Assembly (NCBI GenBank): GCA_030378035.1
Contig: JAUCGI010000038.1
Location: forward strand, 1 to 38,011
Length of the DNA stretch: 38,011 nucleotides
Direction: 5' to 3'
Source: Desulfobacterales bacterium HSG2
Lineage (GTDB): Bacteria > Desulfobacterota > Desulfobacteria > Desulfobacterales > 4be13
The translations under genes were made by a program, and so were the position numbers. Of this stretch, positions 1 to 7,300 are shown one piece after another. The notes under the pieces are model-generated. The model ran no database searches, was not told where the DNA came from, and saw only the letters and a list, made by a program, of their open reading frames with translations. Each line of letters opens with the position of its first letter. Position 1 is the first letter of the stretch.

Positions 1-2
1 GG

Positions 3-371
3 GACGGGCTCACCAATGATCAGCTGCTTCTTATCGAACAGTGGGTGAACGCCTATAAAAACGTGTCGGAAGAGACATCCGACAGGATAAAAAAGGAGGT
101 CGGCATGGAATTCATTGCAACGACAATCACCGAGCATATTCAGCATGAAGCTGAAATCAGAGGTGAAATCAAAGGTGAAATCAAAGGTGAAATCAAAGGT
201 GAAATCAAAGGTGAAATCAAAGGGAAGCTCAAGCTGTTAGAGGATATATATCTTCAGGGAATTATTTCAAAAAAACAGTTTGAGGCGATGGCTGCGCCGC
301 TTCGTCTGGAACTGGCCGCGCTTGTGGAAAAAGATCGGGAACCCGGAACTGAAAGCCGGAAAGATCACTGA
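3..371 (+). CDS. 3' end of an Rpn-family nuclease gene (partial), with internal RpnS start at 105
   Basis: The frame is open from the window edge (position 3) and closely matches the C-terminal part of the complete Rpn gene at 1014-2024, beginning at its GLTNDQLLLIEQWVNAYKN segment. No palindromic element interrupts it, so this may be the end of a second full-length gene starting outside the window. Inside it, AAGGAGG lies 5 nt before ATG at 105, giving a separately translatable 88-residue C-terminal protein (MEFIATTITEHIQHEAE...). That protein has six tetrapeptide repeats of the EIRG/EIKG type, then a helical SHOCT-like end (IYLQGIISKKQFEAM). In characterised Rpn systems the equivalent internal product (RpnS) inhibits the full-length toxic nuclease (RpnL). 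The fragment itself carries no nuclease residues. Which form is made here is inference. Confidence 0.7.
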   Translation, partial: DGLTNDQLLLIEQWVNAYKNVSEETSDRIKKEVGMEFIATTITEHIQHEAEIRGEIKGEIKGEIKGEIKGEIKGKLKLLEDIYLQGIISKKQFEAMAAPLRLELAALVEKDREPGTESRKDH

Positions 372-444
372 TCTGAAAGCAGACGGCAAAGGAACGGAAT
401 CCCCGGGCGGCTTCGGAGACGGGAGAGAGGCTCACCAATGATTA

Positions 445-563
445 GGGACTCGGAAAAACGCATTCCCCCAAAAGACATCCGGCCCCTCGGAGACGGAATA
501 AGCGGATTCTGTTCTGTGCCTTTGTGTGAGATAAAACGGGGGAATGCGTTTTTTTCGAGTCCC
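445..563. repeat. Palindromic MITE-like element, copy 1
   Basis: Arms 445-469 and 538-563 form an inverted repeat of about 25 bp (one mismatch, one extra T); the arms read GGGACTCGGAAAAACGCATT on the left and its complement on the right. Between them lie about 70 bp that other copies share (TGTGCCTTTGTGTGAGATAAAA). The sequence before it (cggcttcggagac...ctcaccaatgattag) and after it (gaacagtgggtgagcgcc) are the two sides of the Rpn coding sequence near 1625-1690. The element therefore sits inside a partial copy of that gene. No ORF of note; non-autonomous insertion element is the best reading. Confidence 0.75.
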
Positions 564-648
564 TTGGATGCTCCCTGCCGAACAGTGGGTGAGCGCCTAT
601 AAAAACGTGTCGGAAGAGACATCCGACAGGATAAAAAAGGAGGTCGGC

Positions 649-903
649 ATGGAATTCGTTGCAACGACAATCACCGAGCATATTCAGCATGAAGCTAAAA
701 TCGAAGGTGAAATCAAAGGTGAAATCAAAGGTGAAATCAAAGGGAAGATCGAAGGGAAGATCGAACTGTTAGAGAGCATGTATATCCAGGGAATTGTTTC
801 AAAAAAACAGTTTGAGGCGATGGCTGCGCCGCTTCGTCTGGAACTGGCCGCGCTTGTGGAAAAAGATCAGGAACCCGGAACTGAAAGCCGGAAAGATCAC
901 TGA
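649..903 (+). CDS. Stand-alone RpnS-like C-terminal protein (5 tetrapeptide repeats)
   Basis: 84 residues from ATG 649, chosen because AAGGAGG lies 5 nt upstream exactly as inside the full-length Rpn gene. The frame is open back to an ATG at 544 within the palindromic element, but that start has no good Shine-Dalgarno. The product has an N-terminal MEFVATTITEHIQHEAK segment, five 4-residue repeats (KIEG, EIKG x3, KIEG), then a helical tail (LLESMYIQGIVSKKQF). It lacks the whole nuclease domain, so it cannot be a nuclease. By analogy with intragenic Rpn antitoxins it could dimerise with and restrain the full-length protein encoded 110 bp downstream. A dead gene fragment is the alternative, but start, SD and frame are all preserved. 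Confidence 0.6.
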   Translation: MEFVATTITEHIQHEAKIEGEIKGEIKGEIKGKIEGKIELLESMYIQGIVSKKQFEAMAAPLRLELAALVEKDQEPGTESRKDH

Positions 904-973
904 TCTGAAAGCATGCCCTGCACTGCCTGATTCCTCTGCTGCGCAAAGATTTCAGATCAGAAGCAGGGCATGT
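900..973 (+). promoter_or_regulatory. Crossing inverted repeats upstream of the full-length Rpn gene
   Basis: An 11-bp perfect inverted repeat pairs 900-910 (CTGATCTGAAA) with 950-960. A second pairs 912-921 (CATGCCCTGC) with 963-972. The two interleave, so in RNA they are either mutually exclusive hairpins or a pseudoknot, ending about 40 nt before the start at 1014. The arrangement is absent upstream of the stand-alone RpnS copies. A role in leader-RNA control of the toxin gene is inference. Confidence 0.4.
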
Positions 974-1013
974 CCGAACTGTTGCGGAGATTCCGAAGAA
1001 AAGGAAAAAGAAA

Positions 1014-2024
1014 ATGAAAAAGAAAGTGAAAGTGAAAGTGAAACCGAAAGTGAAACCGAAGGTGAAATCAAAATCAAAATCGAACCCGAAAACTCATGAC
1101 TCCCTGTTCAAATGGCTGATTGCCTCGTTCACGGAAGAGTTTTTTGCCCATTATTTTCCCGACATTCCCATCGGAAGTTACACTTTTATCGATAAGGAAT
1201 TTATCAGCAGATATGAGGCGCTCAGGGAAAGTCTGAGAGGGGATCTGTTTCTGGCCATGGAGGTGGAGATCGGGGGAGAGCTTCGGGAAATCGTCATCCA
1301 ACTGGAGCATCAGAGTGAAAAAAAGGATGTTTCCAGACGGGTCTTCGAGTATGCCTGCTACGCCTGGCTGCTCAGGGAGAAGCCGGTCTGGAGCATTGTC
1401 ATCTACACGGACAAGGCCGTCTGGAGAAAGCCGGTTCCCGACGCCTTCTGGTACGGGTTCGACAGCAGAAACGGGAAGCATTTTCATCATTTTGACGTGA
1501 TCAAGGTGAAGGATGAGAACAGCAATGATCTCATCAGGAAGCATTCCCTGCTCTGCAAGCTCCTGGCGCTGAAAGCCAATGACAAGGGAAGCGATCCGGA
1601 GAAACTGGTCCGTGAGATTTACCGGGCGGCTTCGGAGATGAGGAACGGGCTCACCAATGATCAGCTGCTTCTTATCGAACAGTGGGTGAACGCCTATAAA
1701 AACGTGTCGGAAGAGACATCCGACAGGATAAAAAAGGAGGTCGGCATGGAATTCATTGCAACGACAATTACCGAGCATATTCAGCATGAAGCTGAAATCA
1801 AAGGTGAAATCAAGGGTGAAATCAAAGGGAAGGTCGAAGGGAAGGTCGAAGGGAAGGTCGAAGGGAAGGTCGAAGGGAAGATCGAGCTGTTGGAAAGCAT
1901 GTATATCCAGGGAATTGTTTCAAAAAAACAGTTTGAGGCGATGGTTGCGCCGCTTCGTCTGGAACTGGCCGCGCTTGAGGAAAAAGATCAGGAACCCGGA
2001 ACTGAAAGCCGGAAAGATCACTGA
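1014..2024 (+). CDS. rpn: Rpn-family PD-(D/E)XK nuclease (full length, RpnL-like)
   Basis: 336 residues. After a low-complexity basic start built from a GTGAAA-type hexamer repeat (KKKVKVKVKPKVKPK), the family's opening HDSLFKWLIASFTEEFFAHYFPD follows (residues ~28-50). The PD-(D/E)XK core is seen as GDLFLAMEVEIGGE around Asp77 and IQLEHQSEKKD around Glu98/Gln100. Residues ~205-336 are the C-terminal domain with seven tetrapeptide repeats (EIKG/KVEG) and a helical SHOCT-like tail. The family is often labelled putative transposase or recombination-promoting nuclease; members are toxic DNases acting in phage defence and restrained by their own C-terminal fragment. Start chosen at ATG 1014 (AGGAAAAAG upstream); the repetitive N-terminus makes the exact start uncertain. 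It is the only complete copy in the array. Confidence 0.85.
   Translation: MKKKVKVKVKPKVKPKVKSKSKSNPKTHDSLFKWLIASFTEEFFAHYFPDIPIGSYTFIDKEFISRYEALRESLRGDLFLAMEVEIGGELREIVIQLEHQSEKKDVSRRVFEYACYAWLLREKPVWSIVIYTDKAVWRKPVPDAFWYGFDSRNGKHFHHFDVIKVKDENSNDLIRKHSLLCKLLALKANDKGSDPEKLVREIYRAASEMRNGLTNDQLLLIEQWVNAYKNVSEETSDRIKKEVGMEFIATTITEHIQHEAEIKGEIKGEIKGKVEGKVEGKVEGKVEGKIELLESMYIQGIVSKKQFEAMVAPLRLELAALEEKDQEPGTESRKDH
1746..2024 (+). CDS. Intragenic RpnS-like ORF within the full-length Rpn gene (7 repeats)
   Basis: In frame with the full-length nuclease, AAGGAGG is followed 5 nt later by ATG 1746. This is a far stronger initiation site than that of the long protein. It would release a 92-residue C-terminal domain with seven tetrapeptide repeats. 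Intragenic translation of the C-terminal domain as an antitoxin is established for E. coli Rpn proteins; here it is inferred from the conserved start signal, which is identical in all five copies of the array. Confidence 0.55.
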   Translation: MEFIATTITEHIQHEAEIKGEIKGEIKGKVEGKVEGKVEGKVEGKIELLESMYIQGIVSKKQFEAMVAPLRLELAALEEKDQEPGTESRKDH

Positions 2025-2097
2025 TCTGAAAGCGGACGGCAGGGGAACGGAATCCCCGGGCGGCTTCGGAGACGGGGGAGAGGCTCACCAATAATTA

Positions 2098-2173
2098 GGG
2101 ACTCGGAAAAACGCATTCCCTTTGCGCCTTTGTGTGAGATAAAAAAATGGGAGAATGCGTTTTTCCCGAGTCA
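2098..2173. repeat. Palindromic MITE-like element, copy 2 (internally deleted)
   Basis: Same terminal arms as the element at 445-563 (2098-2120 and 2149-2173) but only 76 bp long: the segment between the left arm and TTTGCGCCTTTGTGTGAG is missing. It sits at the same place relative to the Rpn fragment repeat as the other copies. Confidence 0.7.
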
Positions 2174-2259
2174 CTTAGATGCTCCTTGCCGGATGGTGGG
2201 TGAACGCCTATAAAAACGTGTCGGAAGAGACATCCGACAGGATAAAAAAGGAGGTCGGC

Positions 2260-2502
2260 ATGGAATTCATTGCAACGACAATCACCGAGCATATTCAGCA
2301 TGAAGCTGAAATCAGGGGTGAAATCAAAGGGAGGATCAAAGGGAAGATCGAAGGGAAGATCGAACAGTTAGAGGATATATATCTTCAGGGAATTATTTCA
2401 AAAAAGCAGTTTGAGGCGATGGCTGAGCCGCTTCGTCTGGAACTGGCCGAGCTTGTGGAAAAAGATCAGGAACCCGGAACTGAAAGCCGGAAGGATCACT
2501 GA
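2260..2502 (+). CDS. Stand-alone RpnS-like C-terminal protein (4 tetrapeptide repeats)
   Basis: 80 residues from ATG 2260, again with AAGGAGG 5 nt upstream. The frame can be read back to ATG 2179, just past the palindromic element. Four 4-residue repeats (EIRG, EIKG, RIKG, KIEG) are followed by QLEDIYLQGIISKKQF and AEPLRLELAELVEK. Two Ala-to-Glu changes in the tail (AEPL, LAEL versus AAPL, LAAL) distinguish it from neighbours. It has no nuclease domain. Interpretation as an independent antitoxin paralogue versus a fragment is the same as for the copy at 649. Confidence 0.6.
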   Translation: MEFIATTITEHIQHEAEIRGEIKGRIKGKIEGKIEQLEDIYLQGIISKKQFEAMAEPLRLELAELVEKDQEPGTESRKDH

Positions 2503-2555
2503 TCTGAAAGCGGACGGCAGGGGAACGGAATCCCCGGGCGGCCCACCAATGATTA

Positions 2556-2697
2556 GGGACTCGGAAAAACGCATTCCCCCAAAAGACATCCGGCCCCTCG
2601 GAGACGGAACAGGCAGATTTCACTCTGTGCCTTTCTCTGTGCCTTTGCGCCTTTGTGTGAGATAAAAAAATGGGGGAATGCGTTTTTTCCGAGTCAC
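2556..2697. repeat. Palindromic MITE-like element, copy 3
   Basis: Arms 2556-2580 and 2672-2697; the longest copy, 142 bp, carrying an extra TGTGCCTTTCTC segment next to TGTGCCTTTGCGCC. It separates two stand-alone RpnS-like units. Confidence 0.75.
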
Positions 2698-2782
2698 TTG
2701 GATGCTCCTTGCCGAACAGTGGGTGAATGCCTATAAAAACGTGTCGGAAGAGACATCTGACAAAATAAAAAAGGAGGTCGGC

Positions 2783-3013
2783 ATGGAATTCGTTGCAACG
2801 ACAATTACCGAGCATATTCAGCATGAAGCTGAAATCAGAGGTGAAATCAAAGGGAAGGTCGAAGGGAGGATCGATCAGTTAGAGGATATGTATATCCAGG
2901 GAATTATTTCAAAAAAGCAGTTTGAGGCGATGGCTGCTCCGCTTCGTCTGGAACTGGCCGCACTTGTGGAAAAAAATCGGGAATCCGGAACTGAAAGCCG
3001 GAAAGATCACTGA
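2783..3013 (+). CDS. Stand-alone RpnS-like C-terminal protein (3 tetrapeptide repeats)
   Basis: 76 residues from ATG 2783, with AAGGAGG 5 nt upstream. It is the shortest member: three 4-residue repeats (EIRG, EIKG, KVEG) and then RIDQLEDMYIQGIISKKQF. The frame is open back to ATG 2678 in the palindromic element. With the copies at 105, 649, 1746 and 2260 it completes a ladder of 76, 80, 84, 88 and 92 residues. This is the last unit before the array breaks into the DISARM remnant. Confidence 0.6.
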   Translation: MEFVATTITEHIQHEAEIRGEIKGKVEGRIDQLEDMYIQGIISKKQFEAMAAPLRLELAALVEKNRESGTESRKDH

Positions 3014-3086
3014 TCTGAAAGCAGACGGCAGAGGAACGGAATCCCCGGGCGGCTTCGGAGACGGAGGAGAAGCTCACCAATGATTA

Positions 3087-3203
3087 GGGACTCGGAAAAA
3101 CGCATTCCCCCAAAAGACATCCGGCCCTCGGAGACGGAACAGGCGGATTCTGCTCTGTGCCTTTCTCTGTGCCTTTGCGCCTTTGTGTGAGATAAAAAAA
3201 TGG
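3087..3203. repeat. Palindromic MITE-like element, copy 4 (right arm lost)
   Basis: The left arm (3087-3111) and the whole middle, through GTGTGAGATAAAAAAATGG, match the other copies. The right arm is missing and sequence of the DrmD-like gene starts immediately after. The element edge is thus the breakpoint between the Rpn array and the DISARM remnant. Confidence 0.7.
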
Positions 3204-3218
3204 ATCAAAGAGGTGATT

Positions 3219-4307
3219 TTGAAAAATTTTACAGCCGGCATGCGCGTCCTTTGCCGGGATGCAGAGTGGCTGATTACCCATCTGAAAAGTGTCAACAGCA
3301 TCGATGACATGGCGGTTTACTGTATCGGGGCCGATGATTTCAACAGGGGGCATGAGGCCGTGTTTCTCACACAGTTGGAAGAGATTCAGCCCGTTGATCC
3401 CAGGCTGACAAAACTGGTGCCGGATGATTCCGGCGGTTATGCAAAGGCCAAGCTCTTTCTTGAGGCCACCCCGCACAACGGAAAGCGGGAGACATTCGGA
3501 CGCCTGATCAGCCTGCTCGATCCCTCCGCCATCCCTGATCCCAAATTGCAGGCCTATGAAGCCCGGGACATCAGCCCCTTTTTCCTGATGCGCTTCAAAG
3601 AGGATATCCGGGAAGAGGCTGGCGAGCATTTTGCGTCCCGAGAAGTGGTCCCTCTGGCGGAAACCAGTATCCACGCAACCCCCCAAGAGGAGACGGTTTA
3701 CGGCATTCTGGCCGACATGCGGCAAAAGGTCCTGGATAAGAGACTGAAAGCCAATGCCATTGTGCAGTGGGGAATGTACAAATCCTTTCTCTCCAGTCCC
3801 GAAGCCTGCGGATCCACTGCTGAGAAACGCTGCAAACTGCTGCGCAGAAAAGCGAGTGACACAGGGGAGGCCGAATCCCTTGAGAAACTGATCCGAGCCT
3901 TGGAGCCTGTCAGCATTGAAAAAATCGCCCGTTTTCGTCTGCTGTTGCAGGAATTGGAAAAAACAGGGTGGAACGGTTCCGCATCCGGCCCGAGGCTGTT
4001 GCTGTTCACGGAAAGCCGGGTCACGCAAGCCCGTCTGTGCCGGGCATTGGCAGCACATTTCAAACTGAAGTTCCGCCAGGAGGACCGGCCCCGCTGGGCC
4101 ATTCTGCTGACGGGCAGCCGGATTTGTCTGTTTGACGCCCACACATACACCCAGGGGCGATATATGCAGATGAATCTGGATGAGGCATTTGCGCGGAGAG
4201 CCACGAAAATATTTGAGGCGATTTCTGCCCTGATCTCCCGGAAACCCTGGCTCCGGAAAAGGAATCCGAGGAACTGCTGCACGAAAAATTGCGGGAGGGG
4301 AGTCTGA
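3219..4307 (+). pseudogene. drmD: DISARM DrmD-like helicase remnant fused to the DrmMI N-terminus
   Basis: Starts at TTG 3219 after AAAGAGGTG. The first ~70 residues (GMRVLCRDAEWLITHL, PVDPRLTKLVPDDS) resemble the N-terminus of DISARM SNF2-type helicase DrmD. The sequence then jumps directly to FLEATPHNGKRETFGRLISLLD, the ATPHNG helicase motif region. The Walker A and DEAD/DEAH segments are therefore deleted and ATPase activity is impossible. A helicase C-terminal piece (GPRLLLFTESRVTQARL) follows near residues 255-275. From about nt 4085 the sequence (WAILLTGSRICLFD, TQGRYMQMNLDEAF) resembles the beginning of DrmMI, the next gene in class 1 DISARM. A frameshift near 4236-4250 then moves the DrmMI frame into the next ORF. 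Two in-frame deletions and a frameshift make this a decayed chimera. Family assignment is from motif memory, not a search. Confidence 0.6.
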
Positions 4308-7300
4308 GAAGCACCCGCGGCGTATCCGCACAGTTGCAGGCCGCGGTGCGTGAGGCCATTGAGGAAATCGCCAATGCCTGGGTGGACGCACGGCGCTCCC
4401 AGAAACTCGGATTTCGCAAGCTGGGCGCCCGGGAAGCCCCTTTGCCGGACGGATCTCGTGACGTGACCGCGGAGCAGTTGCGCAATGAGGCCCTGACTTA
4501 TGTTTACCGCATTCTTTTCTGCCTGTATGCCGAAGCCCGGGGGGGCGAGCTGGGCATTTTGCCCATCAATGACGATCATTATCGCCTGGGATACAGCATC
4601 GAGGCCCTGCGGGATCTGGCCGACCGGGCCGAGCCGGGCACGACTTCCGAAAACAGGACGTATTATGCCGAGCATCTGGAGCGGCTGTTTCAGTTGATTC
4701 ATGAGGGATTTCATCCGGAAAAGAACCGAAGCGACACCGCGCGTGCCAAAAAGGAATCCGCGAAAGCTGTTGCCGGGGCCGAACAGTTGGAGGTGTTTGA
4801 ACCGGCCGAACACTTGGAGACGTTTGAGCCATCGGGCCGGCGGATGCGTCTGGGCAACGGGAACGGCAAAGAACTGGAAACCGGTCACGGGGGCAGTTTT
4901 GTCATTCATTCCCTCACCGCCACGTTGTTTGATCCGGCAGCAACGCCGCTGCTGAACCGGGTTAAGCTGGGGAACTGGCCGCTTCACAAGGTGATCCGCT
5001 GTCTCAGTCTCGGTTACGGCGAAAGCGGAAGACAGCTCGGCCGCATCAATTATGCGGAGCTTGGGATTGTGGAGCTGGGCGCGGTGTATGAGGGGCTTTT
5101 GTCCTACAAGGGGTTTTTTGCAAAGGAGGAGCTGATCCAGGTGATGAAAGCCCTGAAAAAGAGCAGGGGCGAGCCGGTGTTTGTGTATGACAACAATATT
5201 GACCCGAAAATTCCCACATGGTTTGTGAGCAAAGACCGCCTGAATGAATTTAAGCCGGGTGAGGTGGTGACAGAGCATCGCACCAAAAGACCCCGGATTT
5301 ACAGGACCGGCAAGTTTATCCTTCATTTAAACGGGGTGGAGCGGGCCCAGAGCGCGTCTTATTACACGCCTGTGGCTCTGACCCGGACGCTGGTGCGGGA
5401 GGTGCTGAAGGAACGCCTGAAGGATATGGGCCCGGATCAGGCGGATGAGATTTTACGGATGAAAATTTGCGAGCCGGCCATGGGGTCTGCCGCGTTTCTG
5501 GTGGAGGCGGTGGATCAGTTGGCGCATCATTATTTGCGTCTGCGTCTGAAGCAGAAACAGCCCGGGCTGTCGGCTCTTCCCATTGATCCCAGCGATTATG
5601 AGGATGAGCATCGCCGGGTGCGTCATTATATTGCTGTGCGTAATGTGTATGGTGTGGATCTGAATCCCACTGCGGTGGATTTGGGTGCGTTGTCTTTGTG
5701 GCTGTCCGGTATTCATCGGCTGCGGATTAAAAAGGGGGTGGATGGCAAGCCGAATTTGTATCGCACCGGGGCCGCGCCGTGGTTTGGTTTGCGGCTGCGG
5801 GCGGGGAACAGTCTTATTGGTGCCCGGCGGGCGGTTTGGACGAAAAAGCAGTTGATCTCCGGCGAGTTTTATGGGAAAAATGCTTTGTCTCCCCGGCAGC
5901 TCAGGCCGGGGGAGAAGCGGAAGACTGATGAAATCTATCATTTTCTGGTGTGGGATGAGGATATGGGGCCTGCTGCTCGGGATCGTCTGATGAAAGCCCG
6001 ATGGCCGGAAGCCTGCGCCAGTGTTAATGAGTGGCGGAGAAAAGAGGTTTGTCGCAATTGGACGCCCGAAGAGGTTGCCGTGGCCCGAGAGGTTTGCAAG
6101 ACTGTTGATCGTCTGTGGGAGAGTTATGCGGAGGAGCGGGAGAAGGGGCTTATTCGCACGCAATGCACGGCTACGGTCTGGCCGGTTCCGTCTGATTCCG
6201 GGGATGCTTTGCATCCTTCTCCTTTTCTTGCCCGGCAGGAGGCGGTCAAGGCTACTTTGGAATCCGAATCCGGTGCGTTTCAGCGGATCAAATTGTTGAT
6301 GGATGCCTGGTGTGCTCTTTATTTCTGGCCTTTGAGGGATGCGGCGTCTCTTCCCCGGCGGGATGCCTGGCTGGCCGCGGCCGGGATGCTGACGGGTGCG
6401 GTTGATGATGATCCGGAGACTCGGGCTGTGCTGGAGTTTCAGGTGGGTGATTCGTTTGATTTTAAGGCGCTTTTTAAGGAAGGGCAGTTGAGAAAACCGG
6501 ATGCGGGGAAGCTGGCGGATGCGGTTCCCTGGTTTTGTGTGGGGCGGCGGGTGGATGCGAATCAGCATTTTCATCATTGGGAGTTGGTTTTTACAGAGAT
6601 TTTGGGGCCGAGGTTTAAGGGGCAGAAAGATGGGCCTCGGGGATTTGATCTGATGTTTGGGAATCCGCCGTGGCGGAAGGTGGTGTGGAGTGATGCGCTG
6701 TTATTGGCGGAATTTGAGCCGTTGTTGGGTGTGCGGGATGCAAAATCTGCTGAATGTAACCGGCAGCGACCCAAACTGTTAGAAGAGAGTGAGCGGCTTT
6801 TGAGATATCGGGATGCGTTTGAGCAGGAGGAGGGTACATCCGTGTTTTTAAATGACCGCACGCTTTATCCGGCCTTGGCCGGGGTGCAGACCAATCTTTA
6901 TAAGAATTTCATTGAGCGGAGTTGGGCATTGCTTTCTGAAAAAGGGGCGGCTGGATTGCTGCATGAAGAAGGCATTTTTGATGATCCAAAAGGCGGAATG
7001 TTTCGTTCTGAATATTACAGACGGCTGCTGAGACATTATCAGTTCAAGAATGAGATGAAATTATTTAAAGATGTGGATAATCACAAATCATTCAGCATAA
7101 ATATTTATTCAGGTGTGCCGTCCGATGTTGAATTCAAATGTATCTTCAATTTGTTTCATCCCGAAACGATTGAAAAATGTTACAATCATCAAAGCGATGA
7201 TGAAAATATTCCACTCATTAAGGATGAAAACGGAAAATGGGATCGGCGGGGTCATTCTTCAAGAATCATATTTGTCACGAAAAAAGAACTTTTCCTTTTT

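Noticed and set aside
1014-2024. Rpn gene as a transposase with the palindromes as its insertion sequence ends
   Set aside because: The palindromic arms lie inside partial gene copies and do not flank the full-length gene; Rpn proteins are better understood as defence nucleases.
3084-5326. Long minus-strand open frames opposite the DrmD/DrmMI remnants
   Set aside because: They mirror GC-rich coding on the plus strand, lack recognisable motifs or ribosome binding sites, and the plus strand carries clear methylase motifs.
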